Shown: positions 7,682 to 16,546 of the stretch, in pieces | Position numbering within the stretch: position 1 is the first letter of the stretch | Layout of the letters: each line of letters begins with the position of its first letter | Assembly (NCBI GenBank): GCA_964571135.1 | Contig: CAZMZW010000001.1 | Location: 186,001 to 250,000 of the forward strand | Direction of reading: 5' to 3' | DNA length: 64,000 bases | Origin: CAZMZW01 sp964571135 | Lineage (GTDB): Bacteria > Chloroflexota > Anaerolineae > Anaerolineales > Anaerolineaceae | Notes under the pieces: model-generated | Told to the model about the DNA's origin: nothing | Seen by the model: only the letters and a program-made list of their open reading frames with translations | Databases searched by the model: none | Program-made: the position numbers and the translations under genes

Positions 7682-8518
7682 TTAACTTTTTGAGATGCAG
7701 GCAAAGCCAACCACGCCCGGTCCGATATGTGCGCCCAAGATGGGGTTAATTTGTTCAAACCAGATTTCCCCATTCGGGAGAAACTCCTTGACTTCTTGCA
7801 GCAGCTCTTTAGCCCGCTCAGCCGCATCCGAGTGCAGCAAAGCTACCTTTTCATAAGGACTGTACTCATGAAGCAGTTCCACTAACCGTTTCATCGCGTG
7901 TTTCCGGGTACGCACTCGCTCGGCGCTGGCATTTCCATCATACATTTTCAATAGGGGTTTGATCTGCAGCAGTTCTCCGATCGTGGACATCACCGAATTC
8001 ATGCGTCCGCTGCGGCGCAGGAAATGAAGGGTATCCAAAGCGGCAAAGACGTGCGTGTGTTTGATTTGTTCGTTGAGTGCGGCAAGAATCTCAGGGACGG
8101 TGAAGTCAGCCTGGGCAAGCTTCGCCGAAGTTTCGACCAGGAAGCCAGTTCCCAGACTGAGCTGCCGAGAATCAAATACTGTCACTGGAACGGATGTCGT
8201 TTCTCGTGCTGCAACCTGTGCCACATTCACAATTGCACTCAAGGAACTGGAGATGTGAATGGATAAAATCGCGCTTGCACCTTCATCCGCTAGCTCGTCA
8301 TAGAGAGCGCGAAATTTTTGCGGAGAGGGTACAGCTGTGGTCGGCTGTTCTGAAAAAGTTGGTAATCTTTTGTAGAAGTCATCCCGCGTGATATCAATAC
8401 CATCGAGGTAACTCAGGTTGCCCACATTGATATATAGCGGAACGACACAAATCCCGTATCGGGCTATCACCCCGGCGGGCAAATCACAAGAGCTGTCAGT
8501 CACAATCCGAACGGTCAT
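7682..8518 (-). CDS. DegV family fatty-acid-binding protein
   Basis: A 278-residue protein matching the whole DegV family. It starts with VRIVTDSSCDLP, where the TDSS/C segment contacts the lipid carboxylate, has the conserved YLDGIDI and QPTTAVPSPQKF stretches near residues 38-70, and HISSSLSA near 108. In Gram-positive bacteria related FakB proteins bind fatty acids for the FakA kinase; no fakA is in this window. AGGAG precedes the start. It is followed on the same strand by the DUF1475 gene. Confidence 0.93.
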   Translation of the reverse strand: MTVRIVTDSSCDLPAGVIARYGICVVPLYINVGNLSYLDGIDITRDDFYKRLPTFSEQPTTAVPSPQKFRALYDELADEGASAILSIHISSSLSAIVNVAQVAARETTSVPVTVFDSRQLSLGTGFLVETSAKLAQADFTVPEILAALNEQIKHTHVFAALDTLHFLRRSGRMNSVMSTIGELLQIKPLLKMYDGNASAERVRTRKHAMKRLVELLHEYSPYEKVALLHSDAAERAKELLQEVKEFLPNGEIWFEQINPILGAHIGPGVVGFACISKS

Positions 8519-8527
8519 ATCTCCTGC

Positions 8528-8869
8528 TTAAAATACCAGTATGACTCCAAGTACTACTTCAATGGCCAAGCTGATAAGGTTGGATTGGGCGGTTGATTTG
8601 TCGAATACGATGGAGAATGCGCGCGCCACGGCAATCCCCAGATAACCAATACCAAGCATTTGGTATGCAACCGGGCCGAGAAACAACGGTGCAAAGCCAA
8701 GTGCGATGAACAATCCGCCGAAAATTGCACGGATCTCCGAAACGCCGCGGGGGCCATTGGCGGTTAGACCGGTGAAACCATAGACAGCTGTGGGTTTGAT
8801 TAGGGCAAGTAGCCCTGTAGCTGAAGTTGCAAGTGCTGAAATAACTTTTAGAATCATCCAGATGTTCAT
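8528..8869 (-). CDS. DUF4345 family membrane protein
   Basis: A 113-residue protein with four membrane segments and the conserved central stretch GPRGVSEIRAIFGGLFIALG of the DUF4345 family, whose function is not known. AGAGGAT precedes the ATG. It ends nine bases before the DegV start on the same strand, so the three genes DUF4345-DegV-DUF1475 probably form one transcript. Confidence 0.8.
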   Translation of the reverse strand: MNIWMILKVISALATSATGLLALIKPTAVYGFTGLTANGPRGVSEIRAIFGGLFIALGFAPLFLGPVAYQMLGIGYLGIAVARAFSIVFDKSTAQSNLISLAIEVVLGVILVF

Positions 8870-9105
8870 TTTATCCTCTATTTTATACGTTCATATGAAG
8901 GGGCAGCCGCATCAGGCTGCTGGTTCTAACTTCTGACCAGTACTGTGCAGAATCAAGGCTGCCGCTTATGTCGTTGCTACCACCCCAAAGGTGACCTAGG
9001 TGAGGATGGATACTGCTGCAACGGCAGCGTATAGCGTATTTGACCGAAATCCTGGCCAGTTCCCAGAGACTCACCAATGCGTATGTCTTTTGGTAAGACG
9101 ACCGA

Positions 9106-9927
9106 TTAAAGACTTGGAGCGAAAATTCCAGAGAAGATCAACCATGCCAGGGTAGTTTTGGCCAGCAGGCTAAGCACAATGTATACACGCTCGCCATAAA
9201 GGTAGTCCTTCCAGGCTCCCACTTTTTTGTACTGAAGGAACATGTTCAAAGCAAAAATGTTGAAGAATGCAAAGAGGGTTGGGACAATTGCATAAACGAA
9301 GGCAGGCGGTTTGGCATCTCCAGAATTGACTGCCCCAATGAAGTATAGAAAAATAACGATCCATGGTGCGATCCCAGCAATACAACCGAAAATAAATGAC
9401 GTCCAATCTGTCTTCTGGGTGTACTGGTTGTGGTATTCCATCATGATGCCGAACAGGTTCATCGAAGCATTGACAATAAACATAACAATAATACTTCCGA
9501 TGTCATTAACCCCGACGAGTAAGCCAATCAAGACAATCATCAGGGAGGAGCTGAGGGCGTACTCATAAAACCGTACCGGGTTCATACCCTTCTTAAGTAC
9601 TGATTCATACCATTTGAAACCAAAAGTAGCCAGAGAGAAATGGGCAACGGCAGAGAGCAACAAAAATATCGCTACTCCTATTCCTAACGGGAAATCAAAT
9701 ATCTGTTTAGGATTAGCTACCAGCCCACCTAATTGACGGTTAAAAGTCAGATAATTGGAAAAAACCGGGTAGGTTTCTCCAGGAGTGTCAACGATAAATG
9801 TGACTATGATCATGAATATACCCTGCACAAAGTGGAGAAAACCCATGATCAAGTTGAATCGACGTAATTTATTAATCTTCACATCTATTGTGGTGGTCGA
9901 ACTTTCTAAAGCTGTTTCTTTTGTCAT
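9106..9927 (-). CDS. Heliorhodopsin
   Basis: A 273-residue seven-helix protein matching the heliorhodopsin family. The retinal Schiff-base lysine is K257 in helix 7 (SLLAKTTLAW), the counter-ion glutamate is E122 in helix 3 (FYEYALSSSL), and the two family histidines are at H32 (GFLHFVQG) and H96 (SAVAHFS). Typical stretches such as YEYALSSSLMIVLIG and GERVYIVLS are present. Heliorhodopsins bind all-trans retinal, have inverted topology and do not pump ions; roles in light sensing or in regulating partner enzymes have been proposed. The ATG at 9927 has AGGAG eight bases upstream; a longer frame (to 9984) is possible but lacks a ribosome-binding site. No retinal-synthesis gene is visible nearby. 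Confidence 0.95.
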   Translation of the reverse strand: MTKETALESSTTTIDVKINKLRRFNLIMGFLHFVQGIFMIIVTFIVDTPGETYPVFSNYLTFNRQLGGLVANPKQIFDFPLGIGVAIFLLLSAVAHFSLATFGFKWYESVLKKGMNPVRFYEYALSSSLMIVLIGLLVGVNDIGSIIVMFIVNASMNLFGIMMEYHNQYTQKTDWTSFIFGCIAGIAPWIVIFLYFIGAVNSGDAKPPAFVYAIVPTLFAFFNIFALNMFLQYKKVGAWKDYLYGERVYIVLSLLAKTTLAWLIFSGIFAPSL

Positions 9928-10302
9928 TTTACTGCTCCTAATTAGTTGTTCATTATTGTCTAAATTATTGTACCTGAGTTCCACGCCAAAACAAAATTAC
10001 CTTCATTTGTGTACTATTTGCGAAGAAATCTTGGGATACTTTACTCTGTTATTTAAAAAGGTATAGAGAATCAAATTTGAACAGTAAAAACAAATAGCAT
10101 TCAAGGATGATCATCTGAAATATTGCTTCATTTGCCCAAAACGATTTTTGTACGTGATATCCAAACGCCACGTGGAGGTAAAACCATTATTTGTTATCCC
10201 TCCCTTCTGCAACTCATTTTGTGTAAGATCGATAGTACTAAATCATTTAAATCTAATAATTTACTAATGTTTGAAAAAAGGGTTATGCAGTATCATATTT
10301 AT
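9928..10302. other. Divergent intergenic region, heliorhodopsin/SOUL
   Basis: This 375-base AT-rich gap lies between the minus-strand heliorhodopsin gene and the plus-strand SOUL heme-binding gene, so it must hold both promoters unless the SOUL frame starts earlier. No clear -35/-10 pair or palindromic operator was recognised. Confidence 0.4.
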
Positions 10303-10860
10303 ATGTCAATCGAATCACCACAATATAAATCAATACGTAAAGAGAATCCATTTGAATTGCGACGATACGCCCCTTTTATTACGGCTGAGGTGAAGGTATC
10401 TGCAGCGGATTACAATGATGCCGCCAACCGCGGTTTTAGCCCGCTGGCTAATTTCATTTTTGGCAATAACATTGCTAAACAGAAGATCAGTATGACCGCG
10501 CCTGTCACTGCCACACCAAGCCCGGAAAAGATTGCAATGACCGCACCGGTGACTGTTTCGGGTGAAGAGGTTTACACTGTTGCATTCACCATGCCCCAAA
10601 AATACACCCTTGAAACACTGCCTGAGCCAATGGATAAAAACATTTCATTTAAAGAAAATCCTGATAAGACGATGGCTGTAATTCGCTTTGCTGGAATATT
10701 CAATCAAAAAAACTTCATGACGCATATTGCTCAATTACGTAATTGGATCAAGATGAATGGATTCAAAGAAGTAGGCGATCCACTTATAGCGGGCTATGAC
10801 CCTCCTTTCACTCCCTGGTTCCTAAAACACAATGAAGTAATGATAGAAATTGGTAATTAA
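10303..10860 (+). CDS. SOUL family heme-binding protein
   Basis: About 185 residues covering the entire SOUL/HBP fold: PQYKSIRKENPFELRRYAPF at the start, the repeated ISMTAPVT / IAMTAPVT motifs in the middle, FTMPQKYT, and a closing YDPPFTPWFLKHNEVMIEI. Bacterial members bind heme or tetrapyrroles, probably in the cytosol, since no signal peptide is visible. The start is uncertain: ATG at 10303 best matches family N-termini; in-frame ATGs at 10285 and 10267 are possible, and none has a good ribosome-binding site. The gene is divergent from the heliorhodopsin gene. Confidence 0.88.
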   Translation: MSIESPQYKSIRKENPFELRRYAPFITAEVKVSAADYNDAANRGFSPLANFIFGNNIAKQKISMTAPVTATPSPEKIAMTAPVTVSGEEVYTVAFTMPQKYTLETLPEPMDKNISFKENPDKTMAVIRFAGIFNQKNFMTHIAQLRNWIKMNGFKEVGDPLIAGYDPPFTPWFLKHNEVMIEIGN

Positions 10861-11130
10861 GCAAACAAATTTATCTCGAGATATATTTATGTATTTTGAA
10901 AGTTCAAAGCATTTATTTAACCAATAATTTTTTAATACAATGCAAAAAGGAAGTTGCATTATAAGATTGGTTATAGTTTAATTTGATTTTTATTGCACCT
11001 TTTAAGAATATCAAAATTTGATAGACAGAATAAAAAATAATATCAATAGTGGAAAAAACTTTAAAGATTATTGGGTTTCCCAATCATATGATGTTAAAAC
11101 TATTCAGATTGAGTTTACACAGAGGTGTGT

Positions 11131-12111
11131 ATGAAGCGCTGGATTTATGCGACCCTCCATCCAGAGATCTACCATGGATATGATCGTCAGCCGCCCTTTT
11201 TTGAGGGTTGGTATTATCGCCTGATCAATGCTTCTGAGGATAAGCGTTATGCCATCATTCCCGGTGTTTTTCTGGGCTCAAATGCACATGCATTTATCCA
11301 GGTATTGGAAGGGCACACACGCCGGACTGCTTATCATGTCTTCCCAATGGAACAATTCCAAGCAGACCGCCGAACCTTTGAAGTGCATATTGGTGAAAAT
11401 ATCTTCAAATTGGATGGTTTGAGTTTAGCATTGGAACGGCCGGGAACATTAGGAAAATTAAATGGCAAACTGAGTTTTCAAGGGGTGGAACCTTGGCCAG
11501 TGAACTGGATGTCGCCGGGTATTATGGGTTGGTTCGCCTGGATCCCTTTTATGGAGTGCTACCATGGGGTATTGAGCTTTGACCACAGCCTGCATGGTGC
11601 ACTGAACATTGAGGGTGTGGAGCATTCTTTCTATGGCGGGCGTGGCTATATCGAAAAAGATTGGGGTAGGTCATTCCCATCCGGGTATATCTGGTTTCAA
11701 AGCAACCATTTTGAAACTCCAGGAATTTGCCTGACCGCATCCATCGCGATGATCCCTTGGCTGGGGAGGGCATTCCGCGGATTCATCATCGGGCTCCAGC
11801 TGAAGGGAAGACTGTACCGCTTTGCCACTTACACGGGTGCGCATACTGAACGCCTGGATCTTAAAAACGGCCGGGTGGAATGGGTAATTTCTGATCGGCG
11901 TTTCAGACTTGACCTGCAAACTGTTCAAGCTGGCGGTGGGCTGATCTATGGTCCTACCCGACAGGATATGGGCAAGCGGGTGGATGAGACTTTAGATGCT
12001 TCCGTGAGCGTACGCCTAAGTGAGCATAGCGGCAAAGTAATATATGAGGGCAGTGGCCGGCATGCCGGGCTTGAAATCAATGGTGATACCCGGCGTTTAC
12101 TGACCAGCTAA
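11131..12111 (+). CDS. Tocopherol cyclase-like family protein
   Basis: A 326-residue protein resembling the bacterial tocopherol cyclase-like family across its length: HPEIYHGYDRQPPFFEGWYY at the start, WPVNWMSPGIMGWFAWIPFM and ECYHGVLS in the middle, and YIEKDWGRSFPSGYIWFQSN. Plant and cyanobacterial relatives close the chromanol ring of tocopherol, but the bacterial members in non-photosynthetic lineages are not known to make vitamin E, so the reaction is uncertain. No signal peptide is seen. ATG at 11131 (GAGGTG upstream) is preferred over the GTG at 11125. Confidence 0.85.
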   Translation: MKRWIYATLHPEIYHGYDRQPPFFEGWYYRLINASEDKRYAIIPGVFLGSNAHAFIQVLEGHTRRTAYHVFPMEQFQADRRTFEVHIGENIFKLDGLSLALERPGTLGKLNGKLSFQGVEPWPVNWMSPGIMGWFAWIPFMECYHGVLSFDHSLHGALNIEGVEHSFYGGRGYIEKDWGRSFPSGYIWFQSNHFETPGICLTASIAMIPWLGRAFRGFIIGLQLKGRLYRFATYTGAHTERLDLKNGRVEWVISDRRFRLDLQTVQAGGGLIYGPTRQDMGKRVDETLDASVSVRLSEHSGKVIYEGSGRHAGLEINGDTRRLLTS

Positions 12112-12394
12112 ACTCAATAATAATATTTGATTTTAAATTGATTCAAAACCAGGTTTTTCAAGAACCTTCAATTACAGTTCACTTTCTTGCGACACATAAA
12201 TCGCTTAATCGAATAGAAAAAGTGGGAGTAATTAATGATTTGTTTCACCCTGGATAATAAATAAATCCTTTCACTTAAAGATCACATTCCCTGGTTTGGT
12301 GCTTTTCGGCTGAAATCGCTTTGACACTATATATCAATCATATAAACTAAAAACCAATATTGACATTTTTGCATATGGTGTATTTTCTTCAGAG
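12112..12394. other. AT-rich intergenic segment
   Basis: This segment holds no gene. TTGACA occurs at 12321-12326 and 12360-12365; the second has TATTTT 15 bases further on, a shorter spacing than usual, and could be a weak promoter reading into tRNA-Met-like repeat copy 2. Confidence 0.3.
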
Positions 12395-12608
12395 TTTTAC
12401 ATCACCAGGTTCTTTTGAACCATGAATCAACAGGTATACCCGATAAGGGTAGCCTGAAGGTCTAAAGTCAGCGAAAGTTGATTCGAACTCATAACCTCGC
12501 AGAGCACACTCGAAGTGGGCGGAGGTCATTGTTTTGCCCCTGTGGGGTACAGGCGTCTCAAACTCCCGCTACTAAAATAATCCGCCCAACTGGGCGGATT
12601 TTGTTTTT
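12395..12608 (+). repeat. tRNA-Met-like repeat, copy 2 (full length)
   Basis: A full copy of the intergenic repeat. In order: hairpin GGTTC-TTTT-GAACC (12408-12421); GAATCAAC (12424-12431) able to pair with GTTGATTC (12477-12484); between them CAGG...CCTG enclosing TACCC-GATAA-GGGTA; the Met-type anticodon loop CTCATAA (12488-12494); hairpin CACT-CGA-AGTG (12507-12517); GGAGGTCATTG, like a tRNA variable loop and T stem; hairpin CCCC-TGT-GGGG (12537-12547) where the T loop would be; an acceptor-like tail ACTCCCGCTACTA; then a terminator. Many of these stems are conserved as structure, not sequence, in copies 3-5. Confidence 0.7.
12579..12608 (+). terminator. Terminator closing repeat copy 2
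   Basis: A perfect 9-bp stem AATCCGCCC/GGGCGGATT (12579-12587 with 12592-12600) is followed by TTGTTTTT. It directly follows the tRNA-like tail. Confidence 0.8.
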
Positions 12609-12639
12609 AAGAGTGGTTCTCTGGACTGGCCGTTAGAAC

Positions 12640-12740
12640 AAATGAATTCACTCCCCGCTACCAAATAAAACGACCGTCCCTTTCAGTGCCCCCGTTCTCG
12701 GGAACGCAAAGACCGCAGAGATGGTCGTTTTTGGCTTATC
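12640..12740 (+). repeat. tRNA tail remnant with long-loop terminator
   Basis: CACTCCCCGCTACCA (from 12651) is the 3' end of a Met-type tRNA without the rest. It is followed by AACGACC and, about 50 bases later, GGTCGTTTTT, which can pair as a terminator stem enclosing a second hairpin CGTTC-TCGG-GAACG. It looks like another partial copy of the repeat family. The remainder of the gap up to 13080 shows no gene. Confidence 0.5.
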
Positions 12741-13080
12741 TATTCATCATGTACGTAGAAATCAGGATTTATTATAGAATTATCCTTAAGGACAAAAAAT
12801 GGGTGGATTTAAGAGTGGTAAGTCAGGAACACACTTTTATATCTTGAAGGTAAAAGGATAATGCAGAGGTAGACGACGCTGGTCAGACAAAATCCCGAGC
12901 GTTGAAAATGAAGATACAGAAATGTTATACAATAAGTTCAGCGAGTCATAATTTCTTAAGTTGGATACCATAAGTGAGGCAACCCTTACCTTGAATGCGA
13001 ATTTACAGTGTATGGAAAACGGGTTGATCCCGGCGCAGCACTAATCGCATGAAATAAATAGGTTTGGCGGGAGATTTACT

Positions 13081-14082
13081 ATGCCACTTTTCTGGATCGG
13101 ATTCATCATTGTCATTGTCGGAATTGTTCTCATCAGTTTCACGATTATTGCTGTTCGCTACTTTAGGGGAATTCGCATTGCCCGGAAGCGATTAATTTCT
13201 CTTGGCAGCCAGGTAATCGAGACGAGAAATGGACCTATCGAGTATGCACAAACCGGAGCAGGATACCCGGTGCTGGTTATACACGGTGCCATGGGGGGTT
13301 TTGACCAGGGATTGTGGGCCGCGAAAAGTTTCGATATAACCAAGTATCGGATTATATCAGTCTCCCGATTTGGATATTTGCGCTCCCCCGTACCGGAAAC
13401 CCCCAATCTCAATATGCAGGCGGATACTTTTGCTGGTCTTCTGGATGTGCTTGGAATTAAGCGGGTGGCAGTCTTTGGTGTTTCAGCCGGTTCCACCTCG
13501 GCGATCAGGTTTGCCGCTCGTTATCCTGACCGGGTCTCAGCACTTTTGCTTCTTGGTCCTGATGCCCCAGGTGAAAAATATATGTCCATGCCGCCTAGAT
13601 TTGTGTTCGATATACTATTACGAAGTGATTTTCTCTATTGGGCATTATTTACTTTTTTTGGAAAAAGCATGCAAAAAGTAATTGGTCTAGCCCCTGAAGG
13701 TTTTGTTCTCACACCTGAATACGAGGCGAAGGTCAGAATGATCCAGTTAGGAAATCTGCCGGTCAGTAAACGAATGGATGGAATGATACTCGAGTGCTAC
13801 AATTCCCTGCCCGAATTAAAGGAGTCGGTAACTCCCTCCAGTCCATACCCATTGAACAATATCAAAACCCCGGTACTCGTTATCAATGCTGCAGATGATC
13901 CTATCTCTATTCCTGAGAATGTACGTCGGCTCGCGGAGCAAATGCCAAACATGACGTTATTTATTATGCCTGATGGTGGGCACTTCTTCTTTGGGAATGA
14001 AGAAGAAGTGCAGGCAGAAATTGTAAAGTTTCTGGGCAATCATGCGATTGAACCAGAACAGGCAACCGATTTGAGTTTTTAA
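13081..14082 (+). CDS. Membrane-anchored alpha/beta hydrolase
   Basis: A 333-residue protein with an N-terminal membrane anchor (about residues 3-26) followed by an alpha/beta hydrolase fold. The nucleophile elbow is G133-V-S135-A-G, the oxyanion region is VIHGAMGG (66-73), the acid is D272 or D273 (NAADDPI) and the catalytic histidine is H301 (DGGHFFFG). The substrate cannot be predicted; related enzymes include esterases and C-C hydrolases. GGGAG precedes the ATG. A second hydrolase gene follows after 26 bases, so the two are probably co-transcribed. Confidence 0.88.
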   Translation: MPLFWIGFIIVIVGIVLISFTIIAVRYFRGIRIARKRLISLGSQVIETRNGPIEYAQTGAGYPVLVIHGAMGGFDQGLWAAKSFDITKYRIISVSRFGYLRSPVPETPNLNMQADTFAGLLDVLGIKRVAVFGVSAGSTSAIRFAARYPDRVSALLLLGPDAPGEKYMSMPPRFVFDILLRSDFLYWALFTFFGKSMQKVIGLAPEGFVLTPEYEAKVRMIQLGNLPVSKRMDGMILECYNSLPELKESVTPSSPYPLNNIKTPVLVINAADDPISIPENVRRLAEQMPNMTLFIMPDGGHFFFGNEEEVQAEIVKFLGNHAIEPEQATDLSF

Positions 14083-14108
14083 TCCAACCCTATTTTTAAG
14101 GATAACTT

Positions 14109-14960
14109 ATGACGAAAATGTCGATCCGGGATATCTCTATGAACGTAAAAATTATTGGAGCCGGATATCCGTTGGTTCTTATGCACGGCGGTCCAGGTGC
14201 GGATCTCTTCACTATGATGTCCTTCAAACCGTGTTCAGATCAATTCACCCTGGTTTTCTATGATCATCGCTGTAACGGGCGTTCCAAAGGGGCAGAAGTC
14301 TCGACAATGACCTGGGAGAACTTGATTGCCGATGCCGACGCCCTGCGTGAGAAATTGGGCTTTGAAAAATGGGCTGTGCTCGGGCATTCCTTTGGCGGAT
14401 ATGTCGCCCTTGAATATGCGCTACGTTATCCCAACAGGTTATCTCATCTGGTGTTGGTCGATACAGGTGGTGACAGCCGTTGGGCACAGGAAAATTCATC
14501 AAAGGTCCTGGCACAGCGCGGGTTTAGCCCGGAGATTGTTCACCTTGCCAGGCGTTTTTTAAACGGCCAAATCGATCCTAAAGAGATGTTCCCAGATCTG
14601 ATGAAGTTAGGAAATGCATACACGTATCAAGTCAGCTTCAGGCTAATAGTTCACTTAATTTACTTGGGATTAATGTCAAAGCGGCGTCCTGAAGCCCTTA
14701 TCTACGGAGCAACCCATTTTCTAAAGGGTTGGTCGGTAATGAACCGCCTCAACGAGATCAAGGTACCCACGCTGATAATTGCAGGTCGTGAGGACTTCCA
14801 GTTTCCCCCCGAACACCAAGAAGAACTCGCTTCGGGAATACCCAACTCGCGTCTGGTGATCATCGACCAAGCCGGTCATAATGTACAGGATGAGCAGCCA
14901 GCCAAAGTCCAAAGGGTGCTTAGGGATTTTCTTTCAGCCGCCAATGTCGAAAATACCTGA
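14109..14960 (+). CDS. Alpha/beta hydrolase, prolyl iminopeptidase-like
   Basis: A 283-residue cytosolic hydrolase. HGGPG (26-30) is the oxyanion motif of proline iminopeptidase-type enzymes and DHRCNGRS resembles their DQRGxGxS. The triad appears complete: S94 in GHSFGG, D229 in GREDF and H257 in AGHNVQ. It could be an aminopeptidase or an esterase of the same clan; the sequence does not decide. The gene follows the membrane-anchored hydrolase closely and ends with two stop codons in series (TGA TAG). Confidence 0.88.
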   Translation: MTKMSIRDISMNVKIIGAGYPLVLMHGGPGADLFTMMSFKPCSDQFTLVFYDHRCNGRSKGAEVSTMTWENLIADADALREKLGFEKWAVLGHSFGGYVALEYALRYPNRLSHLVLVDTGGDSRWAQENSSKVLAQRGFSPEIVHLARRFLNGQIDPKEMFPDLMKLGNAYTYQVSFRLIVHLIYLGLMSKRRPEALIYGATHFLKGWSVMNRLNEIKVPTLIIAGREDFQFPPEHQEELASGIPNSRLVIIDQAGHNVQDEQPAKVQRVLRDFLSAANVENT

Positions 14961-15011
14961 TAGCAGTGCAATATTCAGGCTCAATTTTAAAATGGATTAG
15001 AAGTTCTTTCC

Positions 15012-15332
15012 GTGAACATGAAGAAAATCCTTCCAGGGTCGTTAGTTCTTGGTGGAATCATCGCTTTAATCCACCAAGCATTTACCAAGGTGGATTCGTC
15101 AAAACCAGCTCGTAAACCCTCGTCTGATACTGCCATTGAGACCTACATAAAAGAGCAGAGATGCCACCTTACGCACATCGATCAACTATCGCTGTGTGCC
15201 CGGCAAGCAAGAACCCTTTACAGGGTGCTTCGCGACCAGCGTTCGTCGGTTTGGCTGATTTGCAGAACCTGCCGCACAAATGGCACGGATTCAGGAGTAT
15301 TGATCATTACCCGGAAGTTACTAAAGAAATAA
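15012..15332 (+). pseudogene. Short unrecognised frame, possibly a broken gene
   Basis: A 106-residue frame (GTG or the ATG at 15018) with one hydrophobic segment near residues 8-25 and then DTAIETYIKEQ followed by sequence unlike any family I recognise. The start resembles a secreted serine hydrolase (beta-lactamase fold) N-terminus that loses its frame after about residue 50, but this is a guess. No ribosome-binding site is evident. It follows the two hydrolase genes and precedes a partial repeat copy, so it could be decayed cargo. Confidence 0.3.
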
Positions 15333-15363
15333 TACCTTAATTTATAGTGTATTATCGCTAGAA

Positions 15364-15490
15364 CTCTACATTATCAGGTTCGTCTGGTAATAATCTCATA
15401 ACTCCCTAAAAATAATTTGAGCATGCATGGCGATCATCAACTGATCCTTCACCTGAAGGTATAAGATTCGGACCTAAAGTACGTCCCGAA
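15364..15490 (+). repeat. tRNA-Met-like repeat, degenerate copy
   Basis: ACATTATCAGGTTC matches the start of the full copies (ACATCACCAGGTTC), then TAATCTCATAACTCC gives the anticodon arm directly, and CACCTGAAGGT resembles the T-loop hairpin. The intervening parts are deleted or diverged. The surrounding gap 15333-15564 has no other feature. Confidence 0.45.
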
Positions 15491-15564
15491 AATACATGAT
15501 TGGTTGTGGTTAGACCAAATGATCACATTGACAAGATGGTAAGGGATAGAAAAGTTACCTCTTA

Positions 15565-15711
15565 CTAGATCTCCTTAACTAATCTATAGAATCCAAGTGC
15601 TGCTAACACAACGACCGCTACCACCACTGAGATACGTGGATCCCACATTGCACTAAAAAGGACCAATAATGCAGCAACAATTGCGATTATTCCTTCTGTT
15701 CTAACATTCAT
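15565..15711 (-). CDS. 48-residue small membrane protein
   Basis: A 48-residue frame that starts MNVRTEGIIAIVAAL, has two hydrophobic segments (about residues 7-21 and 28-42) and ends RLVKEI. GGAG is seven bases before the ATG, and the start lies three bases after the stop of the upstream methyltransferase frame, a spacing typical of translational coupling. No function is recognised. The good start signal, uninterrupted frame and hydrophobic pattern argue that it is real. It would be cotranscribed with the interrupted methyltransferase. Confidence 0.65.
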   Translation of the reverse strand: MNVRTEGIIAIVAALLVLFSAMWDPRISVVVAVVVLAALGFYRLVKEI

Positions 15712-15714
15712 TTT

Positions 15715-16488
15715 TCACTCCATATTTGTGGTTTGTAATCTTCGCTGAGCTATCATCCGAATAAAACTCATATACTGGCCCTGATCAGCTTCCAAGACTT
15801 GGATATCCGAATCTAGACCTGGACTTTGATCCCCCGCTGCTTTGCGAGCTTTCTTCCATTGAAGCCAATGCAACCAGCATTTCGGCAGCATGTCCACGAA
15901 AACCAAATCCACCAATCCAGTTCGTTCCCAGTGCCAGCGCCACCAATCGATGGTATGCCAAGTTCAGCATTCTTGTGCCCAAAATGGCAGGATGTGTTTT
16001 GGTAATTTTCCATCCAACTCTCGCATGAATCCCGGTACGGTTATCCCGATCCTACCACCAGGCTTGACGAAATGGTGAAGATAATCCAAGTAGAGATCAT
16101 CTGTACCGAAGTAGATATAGGCATCAGTGCAAAGGATCGCGTTAAAGAAGTCTTCTGCAAAAGGCAGGCTACGGGCATCGGCGTAAATGGGAAATACTTG
16201 TTTTGCTATACCGGCTTGGTGAATCCGAGCAAGATTTTCAGTTGGCTTGATCCACAAATCTGCTGCCCAGACCTCCACACCATACTCCTTAGCCATGAAG
16301 ATACTGGACAAACCTTTCCCGCAACCTAAGTCAAGAACTCGCATGTTTGAAATGAGTGCCATATCTTGACATAACCATTCGGTCAGCCAGAGGGAATTTA
16401 GACCCATCTGATTCGCAAGGATCCATTCGAGATCGTAAGTGTTTGAACGCGGGAATTTCTCATTTCTCAATAAATTGTTATCGGGCAA
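15715..16488 (-). pseudogene. SAM-dependent methyltransferase interrupted by in-frame TGA
   Basis: The frame reads as one class I methyltransferase of about 257 residues except for a TGA at 15966-15964. Before it are the motifs LDLGCGKGLSS (motif I, about residues 50-60) and ...ILCTDAYIYFG; after it the same frame continues with TWHTIDWWRWHWERTGLVD and a C-terminal ...MSFIRMIAQRR, as expected for the family. The TGA stands at a position where tryptophan would be plausible. The N-terminus is also odd: the best AGGAG-ATG pair is out of frame, and the in-frame start is a TTG at 16488. Either a decaying gene, a sequencing error, or stop readthrough; the first is most likely. Confidence 0.75.
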
Positions 16489-16546
16489 AGCATCATTCTT
16501 TTCTCCTCAATCCATGCAAGGACTTATGATTTTTATTGGTTTCGAA

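Noticed and set aside
8883..9077. 64-residue minus-strand frame
   Set aside because: Composition and lack of start signal suggest a chance frame; the gap also contains a small hairpin GCAGCC/GGCTGC that may just end the heliorhodopsin transcript.
15964..15966. TGA in the methyltransferase as a selenocysteine codon
   Set aside because: The site is not a redox motif and the context fits tryptophan better; no SECIS-like hairpin was recognised right after it.
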